NCBI GenBank assembly: GCA_044433645.1 | Contig: JAWXTK010000014.1 | Coordinates: forward strand, 1 to 56,035 | Direction: 5' to 3' | From: JAWXTK01 sp044433645 | GTDB taxonomy: Bacteria > Bacteroidota > Bacteroidia > Bacteroidales > Rikenellaceae | Length of the DNA: 56,035 nucleotides | In this document: one piece after another, positions 26,471-35,277 of the stretch | How the letters are laid out: the number at the start of each line of letters is the position of its first letter | How positions within the stretch are numbered: the stretch's first letter is position 1 | Notes under the pieces: model-generated | What the model saw: the letters and a program-made list of their open reading frames with translations, nothing else | Databases searched by the model: none | Told to the model about the DNA's origin: nothing | Position numbers and translations under genes: made by a program

Positions 26471-29400
26471 TTAATAATCGCTTTGAACTTTATCTATTTT
26501 TTGTTGCAAGGCCTGCATTTTTTCTTCATCCAATACTTTTTTGTACTCAAATGGAGTAACTTTGATAAACTGCTCAACATATTCCGACCAGTCATCTAGC
26601 ATGGTTTTAGCCAATGGACTTGCTGTTTGTTTGTAGTGCTCTTTGATATAACCTTTTAGCTCGCGGCTATCTGAAAGATCTTCGATAAGTGATAGTTCAA
26701 CCATCTCCATATTACAGAAGTAGTCGAAGTTACCGTCTTTGTTCCAAACATAGGCAACACCACCACTCATACCAGCGGCAAAGTTACGTCCAACAGAACC
26801 TAGAACTACTGTGCGACCTCCTGTCATATACTCACAACAGTGATCACCAGCTCCCTCTACAACGGCCGTTGCTCCACTATTTCTAACACAGAAACGCTCG
26901 CCAACTCTACCATTGATGTAAACCTCGCCCGATGTTGCACCGTAAAGCAAAGTATTACCTGCGATAATGTTTTCGCTAAAGTCAAATGTAGCTCCCTTAG
27001 GTGGTACAATCACGATTTTACCTCCCGAAACACCTTTACCAACGTAGTCATTAGCATCGCCCTCTAAACGGAAAGTGATACCGTGAGATAAGAATGCTCC
27101 GAAACTTTGGCCTGCCGAACCTTTAAATTTGCAAGTGATAGTATCGTCTGGTAAACCTGCATTACCATATCTGCTAGCAACCTCGCCCGAAAGCATAGCT
27201 CCCACCGAACGGTCTGTGTTGCAAATAGGCATTTCTATGCCAACTGGAAGACCAGATTCTAGGGCTGGTACTGCCGAACTGATAAGTTTTCTATCTGGAA
27301 TATTAAATATTGCGTGGTCTTGATCTTTAACTTTGCGAAGTGCGTTTGTCTCAGCCTCTTTAGGTGTGTAAAGAATATTTGAGAAGTCTAAGCCTTCGGT
27401 TTTAGAAGATTTTTTCTCAGGATTAACTTCCAAAAGCTCTGGGTGACCGATAACCTCGTCCAAAGATTTGTAACCCATTTCGGCCAAAATCTCACGAACC
27501 TCTTCGGCTAGATAGTTAAAGAAGTTAACAACATATTCCGAACGACCCAAGAAACGTTTTCTAAGTTCCTCGTTTTGAGTTGCAACACCCACAGGGCAAG
27601 TGTTAAGGTGACATTTACGCATCATAACACAACCTAGAACAATCAAAATACTAGTTGCAAAACCAAATTCCTCAGCTCCAAGTGCAGCTGCTACAACGAT
27701 ATCGCGACCTGTTTTAAGCTGACCGTCACTTTGAAGTGTGATTTGACCACGTAGGTTGTTTAACACCAAAGTTTGTTGAGTCTCAGCCAAACCAAGCTCC
27801 GAAGGAAGTCCTGCGTGACGAATAGAACTAATAGGGCTAGCTCCTGTGCCACCCTCGCAACCTGCGATTACGATTAGATCGGCTTTAGCCTTAGCAACAC
27901 CAGCTGCGATAGTTCCAACTCCACTCTCAGATACTAGTTTCACACTTATCACAGCACGTGGATTTACGTTTTTAAGGTCGTAAATTAGCTGAGCCAAATC
28001 CTCGATAGAGTAAATATCGTGGTGAGGAGGAGGCGAGATAAGCGAGATGCCTGGTATAGAGTGACGTGTTTTAGCAATAACTTTATTAACCTTAAAGCCA
28101 GGAAGTTGACCTCCCTCACCAGGTTTAGCTCCTTGAGCTACTTTAATCTGAATCTCATCTGCATTAACAAGATATTCTGATGTAACACCAAAACGACCCG
28201 ATGCAACTTGTTTGATAGCACTTCTAGCTAGTGTGCCGTCCTCACGTGTTTTGAAACGTTCTGGATCTTCACCACCCTCACCAGTGTTACTACGTCCACC
28301 GATTTTGTTCATCGCAATAGCGATAGCCTCGTGAGCTTCCTTAGATATAGAACCAAAAGACATCGCTCCGGTAGTGAAACGGCGTGTGATAGCCTCTACT
28401 GGTTCAACAAGTGAAATATCAATAGGATTACGTTTGAAGTTAAAGAAGTCACGTATAAATACTGGGCTTTCTTTGCCGTTAACGTAAGATGAATATTGTT
28501 TAAATTTCTTGTAACTTCCAAGTCTAGTTGCAAGTTGAAGTGTGGCGATAGTATCTGGATTCCACTCGTGGTGCTCACCGTCTTTACGGAAAGCATAGAT
28601 ACCTGCGTAACGCAATTCTTTGTTTGCGTCAAAGTCTTCGCTATAAGCAATCGCGTGTTCTTTAAGCAAGTCAACACACAAATCTTTAAGGTTAATACCC
28701 TCGATACGAGTTGTAGTACCTTTAAAGTATTTGCCACACATTTCAGATGAGATGCCTATGGCCTCAAAAAGTTGAGCGCCACGGTAGCTACCTATCGTTG
28801 AGATACCCATTTTAGACATGATTTTAAGCAATCCTTTGTCTATGGATTTAATGTAGTGTTTCTCGGCTGTGTGGTAATCTGACTGAATATCTTGGCTCTT
28901 AACAGCATCGTTGATAACAGCAAATGCTAGATAAGGGTTAATAGCGCTAGCTCCGTAGCCTAACAATAATGCAAAGTGGTTAACCTCACGAGCCTCAGCT
29001 GTTTCAACAACTAGAGCTGTTTGTACCCTTTTGCGTTTAGAGATAAGGTAGTGATGAACTGCCGATACGGCCAAAAGTGAAGGAATAGGTGCGTTCTCAG
29101 CATCAACTCCTCTATCACTCATAATCACATAGTTACATCCTTTGTCAACTGCCTCTTCTGCCTCAGCGCAAAGTCTTTCAACGGCTTTCTCTAGACCTTT
29201 ATCGCCCTCATCAGCTGTGAAAGTCATGTTAAGTTTAGCCATTTTAAAGCCTTTATAGCGTAGGTTGCTAAGAATATCTAGCTCTGAGTTTGTAAGTATA
29301 GGGCGTTTAAGCTCTACCATTTTACAAAGCTCGCCCGATGGTTCAAGGATATTGCCGTTGATAGCACCAATATAACTGCTAAGCGACATAACTAGTTCCT

Positions 29401-30985
29401 CGCGCAAAGGGTCGATAGGTGGGTTAGTCACCTGAGCAAAGTGTTGACGGAAATAAGTAAACAAACGTTGAGGCTCATTTGAAAGCACTGCTAGTGGTGT
29501 GTCATTACCCATAGAGTTTACAGGTTCTTTACCTGCAACAGCCATAGGCAAGATAAGTTTTTCAACCTCCTCGCGTGTGTAACCAAAAGTTTGAAGTTTT
29601 TGAGCGTAACTCTCAACATCATATTTAATAGCTCTACCTGAACTGATTTCATCTAGTATAATACGGTTTTTGCTCAGCCATTCTTTGTAAGGGTGAGCTG
29701 CTGCTAATTCTTCTTTAAGTAGGTTATTGCGATAAATCTCGCCTTTTTCCATATCTACCATAAGAATTTTACCTGGTTGCAGACGACCACGCTCTTTAAT
29801 CTCAGCGCCTTCAAAGTTAAGCACCCCAGTTTCAGATGCTACGATGATAGTATCGTTTTGAGTTATCACATAACGAGCTGGACGTAGACCATTTCTATCC
29901 AACATACCACCAGCGTATCTGCCGTCAGAGAATAATAATGTAGCAGGACCGTCCCATGCCTCCATTAATATACTGTGGTACTCATAAAATGCTTTAAGCT
30001 CGTCTGAGATAGGGTTTTTATCGTTGAAACTCTCAGGCACTAGCATAGAAAGTGCGTGAGGGAAACTCATGCCCGACATAACTAGATACTCTAGCACGTT
30101 GTCAAGCGATGCACTATCACTCATAGATTTTTGGACAATAGGTCCTAAGTCTGCTGTACCTAAAAGAGGTGATTTAATCATTTTTTCTCTAGCCTCCATC
30201 CACAAACGGTTGCCGTTTACGGTGTTAATCTCACCATTGTGACCCATAAAACGGAAAGGTTGAGCTAGCGACCACGTAGGGAAGGTGTTGGTACTAAAAC
30301 GTGAGTGAACCAAAGCCATACCCGAAGTGAAGTAAGGATTTACAAGATCAGAAAAATAATTTCTAAGTTGCAGTGAGGATAGCATACCTTTATATATAAT
30401 AATGCTATTTGATAGACTAACTATATAACAAGATACTTTGTCTTCTATATCTGACTCTTGGATTCTAAGCTCGATTTTTTTGCGTAGACAGTAAAGTCTA
30501 GCCTCAAGAGTTAATTCGCTTTCTTTTTCGCTAATAACAAATAATTGTTTGATATCAGGCTCGCTCGCACCTGAACCAACGCCCAAAATACTGCTGTTAA
30601 CGGGCACGTCTCTAAGAGTTAGCAAAGATAAACCGTCCTCAAGTAGGGCTTGATTGATAATCTCAAGTGCTTTCTCTTGGTCTACCTCGCCCTTAGGCAA
30701 GAATACTAAACCAGTACCGTAGCGTCCTTTTTCAGGAACTGCTATGCCTTGCAATAAAATAAATTCGTGAGGAATTTGCAACATTATACCTGCGCCATCA
30801 CCCGTAAGTGGGTCTGCTCCCTCTGCTCCACGGTGTACCATATTCTCAAGCACTTGAAGACCTTTCTCGATAATCTCGTGCGATTTAGTACCGTGTATGT
30901 TGGCCAATAGTCCTACACCACAAGCATCGTGCTCGAAGCGTGGGTCATAAAGGCCTTGTTTTGTTAATCTTTGATTGTGTTGCAT
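26471..30985 (-). CDS. gltB: Glutamate synthase large subunit
   Basis: 1504 residues, full length. After a short propeptide, Cys22 in FEHDACGVGLLANIHG is the amidotransferase nucleophile. The FMN synthase domain contains GAKPGEGGQLPGFKV and GCEGGTGASPISS, and the [3Fe-4S] site is CVMMRKCHLNTCPVG. A C-terminal GXGXG beta-helix (GYKSLDEV then GEVYINGRVGERF) follows. It converts 2-oxoglutarate and glutamine to two glutamates with GltD. It is the first gene of gltB-gltD-HTH, under a consensus promoter. Confidence 0.97.
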   Translation of the reverse strand: MQHNQRLTKQGLYDPRFEHDACGVGLLANIHGTKSHEIIEKGLQVLENMVHRGAEGADPLTGDGAGIMLQIPHEFILLQGIAVPEKGRYGTGLVFLPKGEVDQEKALEIINQALLEDGLSLLTLRDVPVNSSILGVGSGASEPDIKQLFVISEKESELTLEARLYCLRKKIELRIQESDIEDKVSCYIVSLSNSIIIYKGMLSSLQLRNYFSDLVNPYFTSGMALVHSRFSTNTFPTWSLAQPFRFMGHNGEINTVNGNRLWMEAREKMIKSPLLGTADLGPIVQKSMSDSASLDNVLEYLVMSGMSFPHALSMLVPESFNDKNPISDELKAFYEYHSILMEAWDGPATLLFSDGRYAGGMLDRNGLRPARYVITQNDTIIVASETGVLNFEGAEIKERGRLQPGKILMVDMEKGEIYRNNLLKEELAAAHPYKEWLSKNRIILDEISSGRAIKYDVESYAQKLQTFGYTREEVEKLILPMAVAGKEPVNSMGNDTPLAVLSNEPQRLFTYFRQHFAQVTNPPIDPLREELVMSLSSYIGAINGNILEPSGELCKMVELKRPILTNSELDILSNLRYKGFKMAKLNMTFTADEGDKGLEKAVERLCAEAEEAVDKGCNYVIMSDRGVDAENAPIPSLLAVSAVHHYLISKRKRVQTALVVETAEAREVNHFALLLGYGASAINPYLAFAVINDAVKSQDIQSDYHTAEKHYIKSIDKGLLKIMSKMGISTIGSYRGAQLFEAIGISSEMCGKYFKGTTTRIEGINLKDLCVDLLKEHAIAYSEDFDANKELRYAGIYAFRKDGEHHEWNPDTIATLQLATRLGSYKKFKQYSSYVNGKESPVFIRDFFNFKRNPIDISLVEPVEAITRRFTTGAMSFGSISKEAHEAIAIAMNKIGGRSNTGEGGEDPERFKTREDGTLARSAIKQVASGRFGVTSEYLVNADEIQIKVAQGAKPGEGGQLPGFKVNKVIAKTRHSIPGISLISPPPHHDIYSIEDLAQLIYDLKNVNPRAVISVKLVSESGVGTIAAGVAKAKADLIVIAGCEGGTGASPISSIRHAGLPSELGLAETQQTLVLNNLRGQITLQSDGQLKTGRDIVVAAALGAEEFGFATSILIVLGCVMMRKCHLNTCPVGVATQNEELRKRFLGRSEYVVNFFNYLAEEVREILAEMGYKSLDEVIGHPELLEVNPEKKSSKTEGLDFSNILYTPKEAETNALRKVKDQDHAIFNIPDRKLISSAVPALESGLPVGIEMPICNTDRSVGAMLSGEVASRYGNAGLPDDTITCKFKGSAGQSFGAFLSHGITFRLEGDANDYVGKGVSGGKIVIVPPKGATFDFSENIIAGNTLLYGATSGEVYINGRVGERFCVRNSGATAVVEGAGDHCCEYMTGGRTVVLGSVGRNFAAGMSGGVAYVWNKDGNFDYFCNMEMVELSLIEDLSDSRELKGYIKEHYKQTASPLAKTMLDDWSEYVEQFIKVTPFEYKKVLDEEKMQALQQKIDKVQSDY

Positions 30986-31057
30986 AGTTTTTTTATATAT
31001 ACGTTTATTTGAATTCGCTGCTCTTGTTTTTAGGGTTTACACACCCCCTTCAGTTTA

Positions 31058-31089
31058 CAAAAGTATAATATCATTTAGCTAAAGCCAAA
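31058..31089 (-). promoter_or_regulatory. gltB operon promoter
   Basis: Minus strand TTTG (31089-31086), 20 nt, TACTTTTG (31065-31058). The untranslated leader is roughly 65 nt, which leaves room for regulation, but no clear riboswitch fold was recognised. Confidence 0.75.
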
Positions 31090-31163
31090 TTAATTCACAG
31101 AATTTAAGGTATTTTCACAAGAAAATCATGCTTTGTATTATTTTTAACGCCTTGTGTTTATAA

Positions 31164-31195
31164 TTTGGTTTTATGTGGATTAATATATACTTTTG
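31164..31195 (+). promoter_or_regulatory. Carbonic anhydrase promoter
   Basis: TTTG (31164-31167), 20-nt spacer, TACTTTTG (31188-31195). It is divergent from the gltB promoter with non-overlapping boxes. Confidence 0.8.
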
Positions 31196-31226
31196 TGTTA
31201 GTTTAATAACAAAATAATAATATAAT

Positions 31227-31922
31227 ATGAGAACGTTATTTCTTGCCTTTTTAGGGTGTTTTGTCCTTGCTTTTTCCTCGTATGCAGCTGAGGGTGTGGT
31301 TACTGATGTGTTAACCAAAGAGAAAATGGCTACGCTTTCCCCTGATGATGTATTAGCTTTGATAATTAAGGGTAACAAGAATTTTATGCAGAGCAAACCT
31401 ACCTCTCGTGATATTAAGGCTCAACTTGGCAAAAGTGATGAGCTTGGTCAGGCGCCTATGGCGATAGTTCTCTCGTGTATAGATTCTAGAGTTCCTGTGG
31501 AGATGATTTTTGATATGGGGCTAGGTGATATTTTTGTATCTCGTGTGGCAGGTAATGTTATTAGCGAGGATGTTTTGGGTAGTATGGAATATGCTACGGC
31601 TCACTCTACCTCTAAGATAGTTATGATACTAGGTCACAGCTCGTGTGGTGCAGTTCATGCTGCGTGTCATGGCGAGAGTGGGGGTAATATGACTGATATG
31701 CTCGCTAAGATAAATACTTCGATAACTAACACTGACGATATGGTTTGTGGTGTTAGAGCTGATGATTTCGAGGATTTAGTTGTTGAGCAAAATGTTAGGG
31801 AGATGGTCTCTAAGGCGCGTGAGGGAAGCGAGATTTTGCGCACGTTGGAGTCTGAGGGCAAGATTAAGATCGTAGGTGCTTTCTTTGAATTAAGCACGGG
31901 TGAGGTTATTTTGCTTAATTAG
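31227..31922 (+). CDS. Periplasmic beta-class carbonic anhydrase
   Basis: 231 residues with a Sec signal (cut after SSYA, ~20). Zinc ligands and the catalytic dyad are all present: Cys84, Asp86 and Arg88 in LSCIDSRVP, and His137 and Cys140 in LGHSSCGAVHA. It hydrates CO2 to bicarbonate reversibly. Beta-class enzymes with export signals exist in several Bacteroidales and would work in the periplasm. It is a monocistronic unit with its own promoter, divergent from gltB. Confidence 0.93.
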   Translation: MRTLFLAFLGCFVLAFSSYAAEGVVTDVLTKEKMATLSPDDVLALIIKGNKNFMQSKPTSRDIKAQLGKSDELGQAPMAIVLSCIDSRVPVEMIFDMGLGDIFVSRVAGNVISEDVLGSMEYATAHSTSKIVMILGHSSCGAVHAACHGESGGNMTDMLAKINTSITNTDDMVCGVRADDFEDLVVEQNVREMVSKAREGSEILRTLESEGKIKIVGAFFELSTGEVILLN

Positions 31923-32072
31923 TTTCTAATAACACTTACGTGTTAAATTATGAGTTATGAATTATTGACACTTACGTGTTTAGATTTGGTATGAGATAGA
32001 TGCTGAATCGGGGCTATGCATAACGGAAAGTGGGCTATACCCAAACGATAGTGGCTCTAGAAACTAGAAACT
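31921..32072. repeat. Repeat-bearing intergenic segment
   Basis: No gene is seen. It starts with AGTTTCTAA overlapping the carbonic anhydrase stop, has two ACACTTACGTGTT mini-palindromes (31932-31944, 31968-31980) and ends with a TAGTGG-CTCTAGAAACTAGAAACT arm (32049-32072) shared with 21911-21934. It lies just downstream of the SRP RNA 3' end. Confidence 0.65.
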
Positions 32073-32079
32073 CAAAAAA

Positions 32080-32182
32080 AAAAGGGTAAGCTACTTATAT
32101 CGCACCGCTACAACCACCGACCCTTGCTGTCTCACAACCCTGGGGGATTAAGTAGGAGCTGGTCGTATAAGACTTACCCGGG
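32080..32182 (-). ncRNA. ffs: Signal recognition particle RNA (small bacterial 4.5S type)
   Basis: On the minus strand the ends pair as GGGTAAG / CTTACCC, extended by CTTATA/TATAAG and ACC/GGT, giving a rod of about 96 nt. The apical part reads CAGGGTTGTGAGACAGCA (32142-32125), the helix 8 asymmetric and symmetric loop sequence (CAGG with AGCA) capped by a GUGA GNRA tetraloop. A run of ten Ts follows the 3' end, and a consensus promoter precedes it. The RNA binds Ffh for co-translational targeting. Confidence 0.85.
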
Positions 32183-32184
32183 GA

Positions 32185-32215
32185 CAAAAGTAAACAAATT
32201 TATTATCTTTGCAAA
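32185..32215 (-). promoter_or_regulatory. SRP RNA promoter
   Basis: Minus strand TTTG (32215-32212), 19 nt, TACTTTTG (32192-32185). The expected start, about 6 nt further, matches the first paired base of the RNA rod. A plus-strand TATCTTTG for mltG (32204-32211) overlaps it, so the two promoters face each other. Confidence 0.8.
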
Positions 32216-32229
32216 AAAAACTCTACTTT

Positions 32230-33258
32230 ATGCTTAAATTTTTTAATAAAAAATTAATCATCATTGCACTGACTTTGCTGGCAGTAATAGCTCTCAGATA
32301 TGTGTGGGGCGCGTATGAGTATAGATATGTGGCTGCGCTGAATGATAAAAATACTTGCTTTGTAGAGTCTGATGCAAACCTTATAGATGTGGTGAAATTA
32401 TTGGAAAATGAGCTGAAAAACCCGTCAAAATTTATAAAATACGCAAAAAAACATAACTTAGAAGGAAATATTAAAGGAGGAAAATATATTTTCCCCGAAA
32501 ATTCATCTTATGCCTACATAATTCGACACTTGCAAGGAGGTATGCAGCAGGCTGTTAACATAACTTTTAACAATATACGCTCACTTGATAAACTTGCAGG
32601 AGTGTTAGCTCAAAAGTTAGAGGTAGATTCTCTGACTCTTGCTAGTCACCTGTTAAGTGATAGTGTAGCAAAGAGTTATGGTTATAATAAAGAGAATTTC
32701 ATCGCAATGTTTATACCCAACACCTATCAAATGTATTGGGGTGATTCACCTAGGAAGTTCACCGATAGGATGATGAAAGAAAAAAATAATTTCTGGACAA
32801 AAAAGCGTAAAGCCAAGGCCAAAGAATTAAATCTTAGTGAGAATGAGGTGATGACCCTAGCATCCATAGTTTTTGAAGAAACCAAGATGAGCGATGAGAT
32901 GCCAAGAGTGGCTGGTGTGTATATCAATAGGCTCAATAAAGGCATGAAACTGCAAGCCGATCCAACGGTTAAATTTGCTGTGGGTGACTTCTCTCTGCGC
33001 CGTATTCTATACAAACACATACGCCTAGACTCGCCCTATAACACTTATAAATATAAGGGACTGCCACCAGCGCCTATTTGTATGCCGTCAATCAAGGCTA
33101 TAGATGCTGTGTTGGACTACGAAAAGCATGATTATATTTTCTTTTGTGCCGACCCTAACTTTACGGGTTACCACAAATTTGCTGTGACACTTAAAGAGCA
33201 CAATGCAAATGCACGCTCTTACTCTAAGGCCTTAGATAAAAGTAAAATCTACAAATAA
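32230..33258 (+). CDS. mltG: Endolytic transglycosylase MltG (YceG-like)
   Basis: Start chosen at the ATG before LKFFNKKLIIIALTLLAV, a single membrane anchor (~9-24); codons upstream fall in the promoter. The YceG/MltG domain has IFPENSSYAYIIRHLQGG, MFIPNTYQMYW, the Glu-containing catalytic segment LASIVFEETKMSDEM and YINRLNKGMKLQADPTVKFA. It cleaves nascent glycan strands in the periplasm and sets strand length. 342 residues is normal. The 3' end overlaps the convergent ROK kinase by 10 bp. Confidence 0.93.
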   Translation: MLKFFNKKLIIIALTLLAVIALRYVWGAYEYRYVAALNDKNTCFVESDANLIDVVKLLENELKNPSKFIKYAKKHNLEGNIKGGKYIFPENSSYAYIIRHLQGGMQQAVNITFNNIRSLDKLAGVLAQKLEVDSLTLASHLLSDSVAKSYGYNKENFIAMFIPNTYQMYWGDSPRKFTDRMMKEKNNFWTKKRKAKAKELNLSENEVMTLASIVFEETKMSDEMPRVAGVYINRLNKGMKLQADPTVKFAVGDFSLRRILYKHIRLDSPYNTYKYKGLPPAPICMPSIKAIDAVLDYEKHDYIFFCADPNFTGYHKFAVTLKEHNANARSYSKALDKSKIYK

Positions 33259-34208
33259 TCTTTCCAGATAAGAGCCGATGCACCCAGCAAAGCTGAGTTA
33301 GCGCCAGTAATAGCCGAGGGCAGGAGTTTCACCTTGCCTTTAAATATAGGGATAAGATTCTCTTCCATAGTCTTGCGCGCAGGCTCAAAAATCAGGTCTC
33401 CAGCCTTGGTTAAACCTCCAAATAGGAAGATAGCCTCGGGCGAGGTGATTTGTATAGCATTGGCAAGCGAGTAACCAAGCACTTCGCCTGTGTATTTAAA
33501 GACTTTTTTGGCTATCATATCGCCCGCGATTGCGGCCTCATATACTTTGGCCGATGTTAGATCGTCGTAGCTAATGCTTCTGAGTGTGCTAGGCATATTT
33601 TCTTTGGCCAAATATTTATAGACTGTGCGTTTTAGTCCCGTAGCCGAGGCGTAGGTTTCAAGGCATCCTCGCTTGCCACAACCACACGCCCTGCCGTTTT
33701 TAACAGCCGTGACGTGACCTAGTTCACCTGCAAAACCATCGTGACCATATAAAACCTCAGACGAGCACACAAAGCCACTGCCAACGCCCGTGCCCAGAGT
33801 TACGACAATAAAGTTTTTCATGCCCTTAGCTCCTCCATAGACCATTTCGCCCACGGCAGCTGCATTAGCATCGTTAGTTAATACCACAGGCACGTTATCA
33901 AACTGAGCCTCTAAATCCTTAGCAAATGGGACTATGCCCTTCCAGGGCAAGTTGGGCGCAAGTTCTATATTTCCTGAATAATAATTAGCATTAGGTGCTC
34001 CCACGCCTATGCCCACAAGTTCTATGGGGTAGTCCAGGGCGCTAATTAACTCCTCTATACTATCTTTAAGAGTTTTAATATAATGATTAAAATTTGGGTA
34101 ATTACCCGTAGGGAAACTACTCTCACCATACATGTTGCCCTCGCAATCGACCAAACCGTAAACCGTGTTTGTGCCGCCTATATCTATACCTACAGCTAAT
34201 TTTTTCAT
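33249..34208 (-). CDS. ROK-family sugar kinase (glucokinase-like)
   Basis: 319 residues. The N-terminal phosphate motif GIDIGGTNTVYGLV, catalytic Asp113 in TNDANAAAVGE and the zinc-binding ROK signature GELGHVTAVKNGRACGCGKRGCLE (Glu162, His165, Cys175, Cys177, Cys182) are all present. GTGVGSGFV binds ATP. It is most likely a glucokinase or N-acyl-hexosamine kinase; the ROK fold alone does not decide. Divergent from the polyprenyl synthase gene. Confidence 0.9.
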   Translation of the reverse strand: MKKLAVGIDIGGTNTVYGLVDCEGNMYGESSFPTGNYPNFNHYIKTLKDSIEELISALDYPIELVGIGVGAPNANYYSGNIELAPNLPWKGIVPFAKDLEAQFDNVPVVLTNDANAAAVGEMVYGGAKGMKNFIVVTLGTGVGSGFVCSSEVLYGHDGFAGELGHVTAVKNGRACGCGKRGCLETYASATGLKRTVYKYLAKENMPSTLRSISYDDLTSAKVYEAAIAGDMIAKKVFKYTGEVLGYSLANAIQITSPEAIFLFGGLTKAGDLIFEPARKTMEENLIPIFKGKVKLLPSAITGANSALLGASALIWKDYL

Positions 34209-34278
34209 AGCACTATCTGATTTAGAAAATAATTCTCCTAAAATATAAAATTTTTCTAAGAAATCAAAATTTATGCCC

Positions 34279-34286
34279 TATATTTG
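34279..34286 (+). promoter_or_regulatory. -7 element for polyprenyl synthase gene
   Basis: TATATTTG, 21 nt before the start. The -33 region has only TTTTTC near 34251, so only the -7 box is supported. Confidence 0.5.
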
Positions 34287-34307
34287 TAACAGAAAATAAT
34301 TAAAATT

Positions 34308-35273
34308 ATGCAAGAACTTTTAGCTATATTCAAAGATTATCTGCAAAATCTACCTTTGGATGACTCTCCTAAGCAGCTTTACTCACCCATCAAATATTCA
34401 CTTGAGGGTGGAGGCAAAAGGCTTAGACCGGTGTTTTTGCTTATGGCCTATAATATTTTTTCGGATGATATCTCGCGTGCACTGCCACTGGCTGCAAGTG
34501 TTGAGGTGTTCCATAATTTCACACTTTTGCACGACGATATTATGGACAATGCTCCCACTCGTCACGGCCGTGATGCTGTGCACAAGGCTTGGGGTGCAAA
34601 TGCTGCAATTCTCTCGGGTGATGCTATGATGATATATGCTTATTCCTTGCTTGAGAGAGTAGAGAGTGAAAATTTTGCTGAGATTTTTAAGCAGTACAAT
34701 AAAATGGCTATGGAAGTATGCCAAGGCCAACAACTAGATATGGAGTTTGAAAAGCGCACGAGCGTTAGCCGTGAGCAATATCTTGAAATGGTTAAACTCA
34801 AAACTTCGGCGCTGATAGCTCGCTCGCTCAAAATGGGAGCTTTGCTTGGTGGTGCTAGGGCTGAGGATGCTGAATTTTTATACAATTTTGGAATAGATTT
34901 GGGCATAGCCTTCCAAATTCAGGACGATTTATTAGACACCTTTGGCAATGCTAAAACCTTTGGTAAGCCCATAGGAGGTGATATCTTGGAGGCTAAAAAA
35001 ACTTTCACTTCGATAAGTGCAATAAATTTATGTGCTCACTTAGAGCCTAATATTATGCTTGAGGCTCTGCACAATACAAGCCTAAATGCTGAGACTAAAA
35101 TCAAACAAGTCACAGAACTTTACATAAACTTAGGCGTGAGACATCAAACCGAAAAAGAGATAAAAAACTATATCTCAAAGGCAAATTCTCACCTAGAAAA
35201 CCTAAGTGTAAGTAGTCAAAAAGTAGCTGCCTTAGCGCTAATGGCAGAAAAATTACTTAATCGCAACAAATAA
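34308..35273 (+). CDS. Polyprenyl (E-isoprenyl) diphosphate synthase
   Basis: 321 residues. First Asp-rich motif D76-D77-I-M-D80 in LLHDDIMDNAPTRHG, second D206-D207-L-L-D210 in IQDDLLDTFG, with the substrate Lys/Arg in GGGKRLRP. It condenses isopentenyl diphosphate with allylic diphosphates. The residues before the first motif (SVEVFHNFTLLHDD) lack two adjacent bulky aromatics, which points to a medium or long chain rather than strictly C15; chain length is uncertain. It is 4 bp before a U32 gene, so co-transcribed. Confidence 0.92.
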   Translation: MQELLAIFKDYLQNLPLDDSPKQLYSPIKYSLEGGGKRLRPVFLLMAYNIFSDDISRALPLAASVEVFHNFTLLHDDIMDNAPTRHGRDAVHKAWGANAAILSGDAMMIYAYSLLERVESENFAEIFKQYNKMAMEVCQGQQLDMEFEKRTSVSREQYLEMVKLKTSALIARSLKMGALLGGARAEDAEFLYNFGIDLGIAFQIQDDLLDTFGNAKTFGKPIGGDILEAKKTFTSISAINLCAHLEPNIMLEALHNTSLNAETKIKQVTELYINLGVRHQTEKEIKNYISKANSHLENLSVSSQKVAALALMAEKLLNRNK

Positions 35274-35277
35274 AAGA

